Origin: Calditrichia bacterium
GTDB lineage: Bacteria; Calditrichota; Calditrichia; RBG-13-44-9
Length of the DNA stretch: 5,990 nt
NCBI GenBank assembly: GCA_026991005.1
Contig: JALXCH010000296.1
Span: forward strand, 1-5,990
Reading direction: 5' to 3'
Both the position numbers and the translations under genes were made by a program. This document shows positions 1-5,990 of this stretch, piece by piece; the stretch's first letter is position 1; every line of letters starts with the position of its first letter. The notes below the pieces were generated by a model. It made no database searches. It was given only the letters and a program-made list of their open reading frames with translations, and was not told the DNA's origin.

Positions 1-2814
1 GGTTATCTGGAAGATTTTGCCCGGAATGGCACCATTAACATTGCCGGTGGATGCTGCGGAACCACACCGGAACATGTTCGTACCATCGCCAACCGCCTGT
101 CCAACCTTCCGCCTCGCCCATTACCAAAAGTGGAATACTACCCGTCTTTCAGTGGTCTGGAACCGCTGGTGGTACGACCGGATTCCAATTTCATCAATGT
201 GGGGGAACGGTGCAACGTAGCGGGTTCCCGGCGGTTTGCCCGCCTCATCCGCGAAGAGAAATACGAAGAAGCTCTGGAAGTGGCACGCCAGCAGGTGGAA
301 AACGGCGCCCAGATTCTGGATATCAACATGGATGAAGGGCTGCTGGATGCCGAGCAGGCCATGGTGACGTTCTTAAATCTGCTTGCCGCTGAACCGGACA
401 TTGCACGCGTTCCGGTCATGCTGGACTCCTCCCGCTGGTCGGTTATCGAGGCCGGGCTTAAATGCACGCAGGGGAAAAGCATTGTTAACTCCCTGAGTCT
501 GAAAGATGGCGAAGCTGAGTTTCGTAGAAGGGCCGAGCTGGCTCGCCGTTACGGCGCGGCGGTTATCGTGATGGCCTTCGACGAACAGGGTCAGGCCGAA
601 ACCGCGGAGCGCAAAGTGGAAATCCTCAGCCGCGCTTACAAAATCCTCACCGAAGAAGTGGGTTTCCCACCCCAGGATGTCATTTTCGACCCCAACATTT
701 TTGCCATCGGCACCGGAATGGCCGAACACGCCAACTACGCCATTGCCTTTCTGGAAGCGACACGACGCCTGAAAGCACTGTATCCTCAATCGCTGGTAAG
801 CGGCGGTGTAAGCAATATTTCCTTCGCCTTCCGGGGAAATAACGCCATTCGCGAAGCCATGCACTCGGTTTTCCTCTATCATGCCATTCAGGCGGGAATG
901 GACATGGGAATTGTGAATGCCGGTCAGATTAGCGTGTACGAAGAAATCCCCGCAGAACTGCGCCAGTTGGTGGAAGATGTGTTGTTCAATCGTCATCCGG
1001 ATGCCACCGAGCGGTTGATTCAGTTTGCCCGTTCGCTCAAAGAAAGCGGCAGGGAGGAAAAACGCGATTTGAGCTGGCGAGAGCAACCGGTGGAAGAACG
1101 ACTGAAACACGCCCTTATTAAAGGAATAACCGAATTCATCGAAACGGATGTGGAGGAAGCCCGGCAGAAGTACGACGATCCGCTCAAGGTAATTGAGGGC
1201 CCTCTGATGGAAGGGATGAACGTAGTGGGCGATTTGTTCGGATCGGGCAAAATGTTTCTTCCTCAGGTGGTTAAAAGTGCCCGGGTCATGAAAAAAGCGG
1301 TGGCTTACCTGGTGCCATACCTGGAAGAAATGAAGCAACAGGGAGGTCGAACCGGCAGCACCGGGAAAATCCTGTTGGCCACGGTAAAAGGAGACGTGCA
1401 CGATATTGGTAAAAACATTGTGGGGGTTGTACTGGGATGTAACAATTACCAGATCATCGATCTGGGAGTGATGACCCCCGCCGAGAAAATTCTGGAAACC
1501 GCCCGGAAAGAACAGGTGGATGTTATTGGGCTAAGCGGGCTCATTACCCCTTCGCTGGACGAGATGGTTCACGTTGCCCGGGAGCTGGAACGCAGCGGGT
1601 TGCGGGTTCCTCTGCTTATCGGTGGCGCCACAACCTCCAAAAAACACACCGCCGTTAAAATTGCTCCGGTGTACTCTGCCCCCACCGTCCACGTGCTGGA
1701 TGCCTCCCGTGGAGTTAATGTCGTCAACAGCCTGCTGGACGAAAATTTGCGCGAAGAGTACACAGAGCAAATTACCCGGGAGTACCAACGGATTCGCGAG
1801 GAGCACGAAAAGCGTGCCCGCAGCAGCAAACTCATTCCCCTGCTGGAAGCGCGTCAGAACCGCCTGCACACCGATTGGATCCAGCAGGAGATTGTGAAAC
1901 CCCGCAAGATGGGTGTTCATTATTTTACATCCTATTCCATGGCCGAAATTAGAGAATGGATCGACTGGACACCGTTTTTCTGGGCCTGGGAGATGAAAGG
2001 GAAGTACCCGGCCATTTTCGAGCATCCCCGCTACGGGCAGGAAGCGCGTCAGCTTTTCGAAGATGCCCAGCGCTTTCTGGATGATATCATCAACAAAAAT
2101 CTGCTTACTGCTCAGGCCGCACTGGGATTCTTCCCCGCCAATACGGTAGGATATGATGACATCGAGGTGTATTCCGACGAATCGCGCCAGAATTTGCTGG
2201 GAATGGTGCACACCCTGCGGCAACAGAACCGTCCCCCGGCTGGACAGCCCAATCTGGCACTGGCCGATTACATTGCCCCTCGCGAGGAAAATCGCCTGGA
2301 CTACATGGGATTCTTTGCTGTTACCGCGGGAGTGGGACTGGACAGCATCGTGAGCCATTACGAGAAAAAGCACGATGATTATCATGGCATCATGGCTAAA
2401 GCACTGGCCGATCGGCTGGCCGAAGCCTTTGCTGAACTGCTGCACTGGCGCGTGCGGCGGGAATTCTGGGGTTACGCACCCGACGAGCATCTGACGCAGG
2501 AAGAAATCCTGAAAGAAAAATATCGAGGAATCCGCCCGGCGCCCGGATACCCTGCCTGCCCGGATCACACCGAAAAAGCCACGCTTTTCCAGTTGTTGCA
2601 GGTGAGCGAGCACACCGAAATTCGTTTAACCGAGAACTACGCCATGCACCCGGCTGCTGCGGTATCCGGATACTATTTCGCTCACCCCCAGTCCCGCTAC
2701 TTTGCCGTGGGAACGATTGGTAAAGATCAGGTGATGGATTATGCCCGGCGCAAAGGGATGGATGTAAAAACCGTGGAGAAATGGCTGGCTCCTATTTTAG
2801 GGTACGATTTGTAA
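1..2814 (+). CDS. metH: Cobalamin-dependent methionine synthase MetH (5' partial)
   Basis: MetH moves a methyl group from methyltetrahydrofolate through cob(I)alamin to homocysteine, giving methionine in the cytoplasm. The frame is open from base 1, so the gene starts upstream; 937 residues are visible. Seen in order (window residue numbers): the end of the homocysteine domain with the zinc-ligand pair C18-C19 in GGCCGT; the folate (pterin-binding) domain, about 60-320, with NVGERCN; the helical B12 cap, about 355-445; the B12 Rossmann domain with DVHDIG, H467 being the lower cobalt ligand, and S518; and the AdoMet reactivation domain, about 605-937, with D655, the [13 protein letters not shown] motif and VSGYYFAHP. 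As I recall the E. coli numbering (C310, H759, S810), the offset is a constant 292, so about 292 residues are missing and the full protein is near 1229, the usual length. The GTG at 130 lies inside the gene, after the zinc cysteines, and is not the start. No broken motif is seen; identification is very secure. Confidence 0.97.
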   Translation, partial: GYLEDFARNGTINIAGGCCGTTPEHVRTIANRLSNLPPRPLPKVEYYPSFSGLEPLVVRPDSNFINVGERCNVAGSRRFARLIREEKYEEALEVARQQVENGAQILDINMDEGLLDAEQAMVTFLNLLAAEPDIARVPVMLDSSRWSVIEAGLKCTQGKSIVNSLSLKDGEAEFRRRAELARRYGAAVIVMAFDEQGQAETAERKVEILSRAYKILTEEVGFPPQDVIFDPNIFAIGTGMAEHANYAIAFLEATRRLKALYPQSLVSGGVSNISFAFRGNNAIREAMHSVFLYHAIQAGMDMGIVNAGQISVYEEIPAELRQLVEDVLFNRHPDATERLIQFARSLKESGREEKRDLSWREQPVEERLKHALIKGITEFIETDVEEARQKYDDPLKVIEGPLMEGMNVVGDLFGSGKMFLPQVVKSARVMKKAVAYLVPYLEEMKQQGGRTGSTGKILLATVKGDVHDIGKNIVGVVLGCNNYQIIDLGVMTPAEKILETARKEQVDVIGLSGLITPSLDEMVHVARELERSGLRVPLLIGGATTSKKHTAVKIAPVYSAPTVHVLDASRGVNVVNSLLDENLREEYTEQITREYQRIREEHEKRARSSKLIPLLEARQNRLHTDWIQQEIVKPRKMGVHYFTSYSMAEIREWIDWTPFFWAWEMKGKYPAIFEHPRYGQEARQLFEDAQRFLDDIINKNLLTAQAALGFFPANTVGYDDIEVYSDESRQNLLGMVHTLRQQNRPPAGQPNLALADYIAPREENRLDYMGFFAVTAGVGLDSIVSHYEKKHDDYHGIMAKALADRLAEAFAELLHWRVRREFWGYAPDEHLTQEEILKEKYRGIRPAPGYPACPDHTEKATLFQLLQVSEHTEIRLTENYAMHPAAAVSGYYFAHPQSRYFAVGTIGKDQVMDYARRKGMDVKTVEKWLAPILGYDL

Positions 2815-2816
2815 TT

Positions 2817-2853
2817 GTGTAAATTTACTCCTTTTTACCGGGAGAAAATTCAC
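2817..2853 (+). other. Imperfect hairpin just downstream of metH
   Basis: GTG.AA.TTT.CTCC on the left arm can pair with GGAG.AAA.TT.CAC on the right, with small bulges and a 9-base loop that contains five T. It begins 2 bases after the metH stop. No T-tract follows the right arm, so it is not a classical intrinsic terminator. It may protect or process the 3' end of the metH mRNA, or be chance. Folding was done by eye. Confidence 0.25.
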
Positions 2854-2891
2854 TCAATTACCCACTTCGCTCCCCCTAAAATAAATTCCGG

Positions 2892-2919
2892 TTGAATCTA
2901 CTCAACATTTTTCTATATT
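2892..2919 (+). promoter_or_regulatory. Candidate promoter for the EIIA/PII-like pair
   Basis: TTGAAT (2892-2897) and TATATT (2914-2919) are separated by 16 bases and resemble sigma70 -35 (4 of 6) and -10 (5 of 6) boxes. The same stretch also loosely fits the Bacteroidetes-type layout, with TTG, 19 bases, then TA-N2-TTTT. Transcription would begin near 2926, leaving a leader of about 20 bases with the ribosome binding site. A small inverted repeat, GTTGA-N6-TCAAC (2891-2906), covers the -35 box and could be an operator. The position between metH and the next gene supports a new transcription unit, but AT-rich spacers give such matches by chance. Confidence 0.4.
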
Positions 2920-2935
2920 TTAGCCCGTTAGAACC

Positions 2936-2940
2936 GGAGG
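2936..2940 (+). promoter_or_regulatory. Ribosome binding site GGAGG of the EIIA gene
   Basis: GGAGG lies 6 bases before the ATG at 2947. It is strong and well spaced and fixes the start of the EIIA-domain gene. Confidence 0.8.
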
Positions 2941-2946
2941 AAAATC

Positions 2947-3423
2947 ATGAAATTAATCGACGTGCTCAAACCGGAATATATCAAAATTCCTCTCACCGGT
3001 CAGTCTAAAGAAGCGGTCATTAAGGAATTGATCCACACCCTGTCTCCTTTTTCTCTTTTCAGCAGCGAAGATGCCGTTTTTCGGGCGGTGATGGATCGGG
3101 AAAAAATCATGACCACCGGTGTAGGGCGCGGTGTCGCTATTCCACACTGCAAAAAAGAAACCTGTAGCGAGTTTGGCATTGCGCTGGGCATCCATCCGGA
3201 AGGCGTGGATTTTCAGTCCATCGACGGTAAGCCTGCCCGGATCATTTTCCTGCTGGTGGGGCCGGAAAATAATCCCGGCATGCATATTCGTCTCCTCAGC
3301 CGAATTTCCCGCATTATTTCCAAAGAATCTCTCCGGGACAGTCTTCTTCAATGCCAGGATGCGGAAAGTGCCTATCAGCTTCTAAAAAAAGAAGAGGAAA
3401 AATATTTCGAGATCGCTTCATGA
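2947..3423 (+). CDS. PTS EIIA-2 (PtsN/fructose-type) domain protein, orphan
   Basis: This 158-residue cytoplasmic protein is a single PTS EIIA type-2 domain, the usual length for PtsN-like proteins. EIIA domains accept a phosphoryl group on histidine from HPr or NPr and either pass it to EIIB or act as regulators. Seen: an N-terminal KLIDVLKPE segment, the active-site block GVGRGVAIPHCK with the phosphorylatable H67, a GIHPEGVDF strand, FLLVGPENNP, and the second conserved histidine H113 in MHIRLLSRISR. The start ATG has a strong GGAGG. Cys68 directly follows the active histidine, where I would more often expect Gly, Ala or Pro. No EIIB, EIIC, HPr or EI is nearby, so a sugar-transport role is unlikely. 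Overlap with the PII-like gene and the nearby CLC transporter suggest a regulatory EIIA. The name ptsN is not assigned because rpoN-operon context is absent. The domain call is strong; the function is inferred. Confidence 0.88.
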   Translation: MKLIDVLKPEYIKIPLTGQSKEAVIKELIHTLSPFSLFSSEDAVFRAVMDREKIMTTGVGRGVAIPHCKKETCSEFGIALGIHPEGVDFQSIDGKPARIIFLLVGPENNPGMHIRLLSRISRIISKESLRDSLLQCQDAESAYQLLKKEEEKYFEIAS

Positions 3424-3755
3424 AACTCCTGATTTTCATTTTAAATAAAGAAGAGTTCCTGGAAGAAATTTTAGAAGCTTTTCTGGAATTGAACATTCAG
3501 GGCGCAACCATTCTGGATAGTGTGGGAATGGGCGCTATTCTGGCGCAGGACATCCCCATCTTTGCCGGATTTCGCAACCTGCTTCAGGGGAGTCGTCCCG
3601 CCAACAAAACAATTGTGACCATTATTCCCGAAGACATGGTCACCCCGGCTATTCAGGCCATCGAACAGGTGGTAGGTTCCCTTCAAGAGCCGGGTAACGG
3701 CATTGTGTTTGTTCTGGATGTGGAAAAAGTGGTGGGATTAACCAAAACTTTTTAA
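3420..3755 (+). CDS. PII-like (GlnB-fold) signalling protein
   Basis: This 111-residue protein matches the PII fold, whose members form trimers that bind nucleotides or small effectors and touch transporters or enzymes. By eye, G28-ATILDSVGMG aligns with the T-loop entry of GlnB (GMTV...KGFG), and GNG-IVFVLDVEKVV (92-105) with the GlnB B-loop and last strand (GDGKIFVFDVARVI). Residues that bind ATP phosphates in GlnB appear replaced (K90 to I95, R101 to G106, R103 to T108), Q39, which helps bind 2-oxoglutarate, corresponds to I40, and the C-terminal tail is absent. It is therefore a divergent PII-like protein rather than a GlnB/GlnK nitrogen regulator. The start ATG overlaps the EIIA stop as ATGA and has only a weak GAGA upstream, so translation is probably coupled. 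The frame stays open upstream to an ATG at 3351, but that would add 23 residues inside the EIIA gene that do not fit the fold. CutA or another ferredoxin-like family is the main alternative. Confidence 0.8.
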   Translation: MKLLIFILNKEEFLEEILEAFLELNIQGATILDSVGMGAILAQDIPIFAGFRNLLQGSRPANKTIVTIIPEDMVTPAIQAIEQVVGSLQEPGNGIVFVLDVEKVVGLTKTF

Positions 3756-3858
3756 CATGAACTCATAAAGTTCTTGCAGGACGGTTTACGGGGAAATTCT
3801 GAAAAAAAGAGAAAAATATGATTGGAGGTTTGAAAGCGTTTTATGAAAAACAGGCAAC

Positions 3859-3876
3859 GGGGTTACGAAAAACCCC
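3859..3876 (+). terminator. Perfect 6-bp hairpin, possible weak terminator
   Basis: GGGGTT and AACCCC form a perfect stem around the 6-base loop ACGAAA. Only TTAA follows on the + strand, so the U-tract is poor and termination would be weak or factor-assisted. It lies about 100 bases after the PII-like stop and 90 before the DUF2007-like start, so it could also attenuate transcription into the CLC gene pair. Confidence 0.35.
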
Positions 3877-3953
3877 TTAAGGCCATTTAAAATTGTGTTG
3901 AAGATTACCATTAAACGAGATGCATTCTCTTGCAACACCGAAACTGCGAGAGC

Positions 3954-3959
3954 AGGGGA
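3954..3959 (+). promoter_or_regulatory. Ribosome binding site AGGGGA of the DUF2007-like gene
   Basis: AGGGGA is 6 bases upstream of ATG 3966. It favours that start over the in-frame TTG at 3930, which has no comparable upstream site and would add 12 poorly matching residues. Confidence 0.65.
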
Positions 3960-3965
3960 ATAAAA

Positions 3966-4202
3966 ATGGAAAAAAGCAAATGGGTTAAAATAGGGCCGCT
4001 CCCCGGTATCATTTACGCCGAGATGATCAGCGAAGTATTAAAGAATAAAGGAATTCCGCACACGGTGACGCAGGATGGGGTTTCCACCGCGTATGGGATT
4101 TCCGGTACAAACATCGCCGGGAACGAGGCGTACATCCTGACACCACCGGAGTTTGAAAAAGAGGTGCTGGCTATTAAGGAAATGATGATCGACCATATTT
4201 AA
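3966..4202 (+). CDS. Small DUF2007-like protein
   Basis: This 78-residue soluble protein has no signal peptide or membrane segment. The pattern is that of DUF2007 (putative signal-transducing) domains: a first strand (WVKIGPLP), a helix that in this family follows the 'select the sublayer' pattern (IIYAEMISEVLKNKGIP, about 13-29), a variable glycine-rich middle (DGVSTAYGISGTNIAGN), a second strand (EAYILTPP) and a C-terminal helix (EFEKEVLAIKEMM). DUF2007 is a small ferredoxin-like domain whose biochemical role is, to my knowledge, not established. The start follows a well-spaced AGGGGA. The CLC gene begins 15 bases after its stop, so the two are probably co-transcribed and this protein may act on or with the transporter (inference). 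Family assignment is from the pattern alone and is moderate. Confidence 0.7.
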   Translation: MEKSKWVKIGPLPGIIYAEMISEVLKNKGIPHTVTQDGVSTAYGISGTNIAGNEAYILTPPEFEKEVLAIKEMMIDHI

Positions 4203-4208
4203 CGAACC

Positions 4209-4212
4209 GAGG
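4209..4212 (+). promoter_or_regulatory. Ribosome binding site GAGG deciding the CLC start
   Basis: GAGG lies 5 bases before GTG 4218, which favours that start over the in-frame TTG at 4224. A GGAGG at 4289-4293, 8 bases before ATG 4302, is a tempting alternative, but starting there would delete the cytoplasmic helix A that CLC proteins normally have. Confidence 0.5.
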
Positions 4213-4217
4213 CGATT

Positions 4218-5990
4218 GTGCAATTGAACACGCTCCGCAAATCGGCACAAATAAAAATTCTGCGTTTCCTCCAGCGTATCGATATGCCGGAGGATTTTTA
4301 TATGCTGTTTCTGGCCGCTCTTATCGGGGTGTTTGCCGGTTTAGGCGCCTACGTCTTAAACCTGTTGATTAATCTGGTTCACTACGTTTTTTTCGATCGC
4401 ATGTACAACCTGGTGCGGGTGGAATGGTTTTCTTACCTGCTTTTAGCTCTGTTTCCGGCATTGGGTGGAATTATTGTGGGGTTGGTGATTCATTTTTTCT
4501 CCCGGGAAGCACGGGGGCATGGGGTACCCATGGTGATCGAAGCCATTGCTAATCGGGGTGGCTACATCCGTCCCCGGGTAACTCTGGTTACCTCCATCAC
4601 GGCTGGAACCACCATTGGCTCCGGTGGCTCGGCTGGTAAGGAAGGGCCCATTGTTCAGATTGGTGCCGCCATCGGCTCCACCATTGGCCAGTTGTTCAAC
4701 GTTTCCTCCGAACGTTTAAAGGTTCTGGTAGCCACGGGAGCGGGTGCTGGGCTGGCTGCAGTATTTAACGCCCCGGTAACCGGCGTGCTCTTTGCTCTGG
4801 AAGTCCTGCTGGCCGACTTTAGTATCAACGCTTTCACCCCGATTATGTTTGCCACGGTTATTTCCACCACCATTTCCCACTACCTCATCGGCAGCAGCCC
4901 GGTTCTAAAAATCCCGGTTTACTACCTGGAAAGTTTTTACGAATATCCCATGTATGCTCTAATGGGAGTGGTCGGAGGACTGGTGGCGGTCTTTTTTACC
5001 AAATTTCTGTACGCTACGGAGGAATTTTTCGAACGGTTAAAGAATGTGCCCGATTTCGTGAAACCGGCTCTGGGAGGCTTGCTCATGGGACTTCTGGCGC
5101 TGGTTTTCCCGGAACTTTACGGGTTCGACGATCACGCTATCCACACCGCCCTGCTGGTTCACACCGAAGTCTGGGTGCTGTTTTTGTTAATGATGTTCAA
5201 AATTTTTGCCACCTCACTTTCTCTGGGCAGCGGGGGTTCCGGCGGGTTGTTCACGCCGTCCTTGTTCATTGGCGCTACATTTGGAGCGTTTTTCGGAAGC
5301 ACCATGAACATCATCTTTCCTCATGCTACCGCCTCGCCCGGAGCCTATGCCCTGGTGGGTATGGGCATCATGATTGCTGGTACCACCCATGCCACCATCT
5401 CCGCCATGATGCTCATCTTCGAAATTACCAGCAACTATCAGATTATTTTACCGCTAATGCTGGGAACGATCATTGCTACCATCACCGCACGCCTGACGAT
5501 GCGCGAAAATATTTACACCATGAAAATCGCGCTAAGCGGCGAATACATCTTTAAGGGGCGGAACATGACGCTGCTACAAAGCATCCCCATTCGACAGCAC
5601 ATTCAGAAAAAATTCGACAAGATCCCGGAAAACATGCCGTTTGTAAAAATTCTGGACCTCCTGCGTCGCAGCGATCACTCGGCCTTCCCGGTGGTGGATA
5701 AACAGGGTCGCATTATTGGGGTCATCTCGTTGCGGGACATCCGTCCCTACATGTTCGAACAGCACGTTTATCCTTTGCTCATTGCCAAAGATATTGCCCA
5801 GGAAGATTTTATGCGGGTACATCCCGATCAGTCATTGGCGGATGTGCTTCGTCTGTTCGATTTAACCGATGCGGAAATGCTCCCAGTAACCGAGCGGCGC
5901 GATCCGGGGCACTTAATTGGGGTGATCTATCGGGATGATCTGATGCGCTGGTACCGCAAAGCACCGTTGTTCCATCAAGAAAAGGGTGTG
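4218..5990 (+). CDS. CLC-family chloride channel/transporter with two CBS domains (3' partial)
   Basis: This is an inner-membrane CLC anion channel or exchanger; 591 residues are visible and the frame is open at the window end. The membrane core spans about residues 1-440. Signature sites, numbered from GTG 4218 with E. coli ClcA counterparts: GHGVP at 100-104 (H101 in place of Cl-coordinating S107), GSGGSAGKEGP with gating glutamate E142 (E148), NAPVTGVLFALEV with E195 (E202) and V196 (E203), GLFTP with F345 (F357), and NIYTM with Y433 (Y445). After M450 come two CBS domains, about 460-512 and 523-578, the first with a GVISLRD motif typical of nucleotide-binding Bateman modules and the second with GVIYRDD. 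The gating glutamate and anion-site Phe and Tyr are kept. Val at the proton-glutamate site resembles CLC channels, though some exchangers also lack it. It follows the DUF2007-like gene by 15 bases. GTG 4218 was chosen for its GAGG and because it retains helix A. Confidence 0.93.
   Translation, partial: MQLNTLRKSAQIKILRFLQRIDMPEDFYMLFLAALIGVFAGLGAYVLNLLINLVHYVFFDRMYNLVRVEWFSYLLLALFPALGGIIVGLVIHFFSREARGHGVPMVIEAIANRGGYIRPRVTLVTSITAGTTIGSGGSAGKEGPIVQIGAAIGSTIGQLFNVSSERLKVLVATGAGAGLAAVFNAPVTGVLFALEVLLADFSINAFTPIMFATVISTTISHYLIGSSPVLKIPVYYLESFYEYPMYALMGVVGGLVAVFFTKFLYATEEFFERLKNVPDFVKPALGGLLMGLLALVFPELYGFDDHAIHTALLVHTEVWVLFLLMMFKIFATSLSLGSGGSGGLFTPSLFIGATFGAFFGSTMNIIFPHATASPGAYALVGMGIMIAGTTHATISAMMLIFEITSNYQIILPLMLGTIIATITARLTMRENIYTMKIALSGEYIFKGRNMTLLQSIPIRQHIQKKFDKIPENMPFVKILDLLRRSDHSAFPVVDKQGRIIGVISLRDIRPYMFEQHVYPLLIAKDIAQEDFMRVHPDQSLADVLRLFDLTDAEMLPVTERRDPGHLIGVIYRDDLMRWYRKAPLFHQEKGV

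Larger units (their letters stand above)
3756..3965 (+). other. 210-bp spacer between the two gene pairs
   Basis: No convincing gene is present. Contents seen: a weak 5-bp inverted repeat GAACT-N5-AGTTC (3759-3773) 3 bases after the PII-like stop; a stray GGAGG (3824-3828); two tiny overlapping ORFs, 3818-3880 (20 codons, MIGGLKAF...) and 3843-3890 (15 codons, MKNRQRGY...), neither with a well-placed ribosome binding site; a hairpin at 3859-3876; and a poor promoter match, TTGAAG (3898-3903) with TGCATT (3921-3926) at 17 bases. It probably holds the 3' end of the first unit and the leader of the second. Confidence 0.5.

Noticed and set aside
130..132. GTG as the start of metH
   Set aside because: The frame is open to base 1 and the upstream codons encode the conserved GGCCGT zinc motif, so the true start is outside the window.
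373..1401. Long antisense ORF of 342 codons inside metH
   Set aside because: It lies wholly opposite an unmistakable metH coding frame, its translation shows no domain I recognise, and it has no supporting ribosome binding site. It is a shadow of codon bias.
1531..2613. Long antisense ORF of 360 codons inside metH
   Set aside because: Same reason: opposite the B12 and AdoMet domains, with no recognisable protein features.
3351..3419. Upstream in-frame extension of the PII-like gene starting at ATG 3351
   Set aside because: The 23 extra residues are basic, unlike a PII N-terminus, and overlap the end of the EIIA gene. MKLLIFIL at 3420 is the expected first strand.
3759..3773. GAACT-N5-AGTTC hairpin after the PII-like gene as a terminator
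   Set aside because: The stem is only 5 bp and AT-rich, with just two T following, so it is too weak to call.
3930..3965. TTG 3930 start for the DUF2007-like gene
   Set aside because: ATG 3966 has a well-spaced AGGGGA; the 12 extra residues do not fit the domain.
4302..4304. ATG 4302 start for the CLC gene, with GGAGG at 4289-4293
   Set aside because: The spacing is attractive, but the start would remove helix A, which aligns with ClcA-type proteins. The GGAGG is explained as codons for Pro-Glu-Asp. It is kept only as an alternative.
5574..5822. Antisense ORF of 82 codons opposite the CLC CBS region
   Set aside because: It overlaps clear CBS coding sequence on the + strand and shows no features of its own.

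Overview
The window looks like a bacterial chromosome of roughly balanced base composition, densely coded and entirely on the + strand, with GGAGG-type ribosome binding sites. The genes are a cobalamin-dependent methionine synthase and a small cluster pairing signalling-type proteins with a CLC anion transporter. A free-living Gram-negative-type bacterium is plausible. A lineage near the FCB/Calditrichota groups is only a guess, since no marker here fixes the taxonomy. I see no mobile element, phage gene, CRISPR array, tRNA or rRNA.

Layout. Positions 1-2814 hold the C-terminal three quarters of MetH (5' end outside the window), open from the first base and ending in a normal stop. A 132-bp spacer (2815-2946) carries an imperfect hairpin, then a promoter-like element and a good ribosome binding site. 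Next is a tight pair: an orphan PTS EIIA-2 (PtsN/fructose-type) domain protein (2947-3423) whose stop overlaps the start of a 111-residue PII-like protein (3420-3755) by 4 bp. A 210-bp spacer (3756-3965) holds a perfect 6-bp-stem hairpin and only doubtful small ORFs. A second pair follows: a 78-residue DUF2007-like protein (3966-4202) and, 15 bp later, a CLC-family chloride channel/transporter with two C-terminal CBS domains (4218 to beyond the window end).

How they may work together. MetH is a housekeeping enzyme and probably a separate transcription unit. The other four genes read as a membrane anion transporter (CLC-CBS) preceded by three small soluble proteins of regulatory type: a phosphorylatable EIIA, a PII-like trimer-type protein and DUF2007. 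No EIIB/EIIC, HPr, EI or ammonium transporter is in view, so the EIIA and PII-like proteins are not in their textbook context. The inference, not proven by sequence, is that they sense energy, phosphoryl or nucleotide state and control ion transport. The PII-like protein keeps the PII fold signature but lacks the canonical ATP-phosphate and 2-oxoglutarate residues, and the CLC has Val where the H+-coupling glutamate of exchangers sits.
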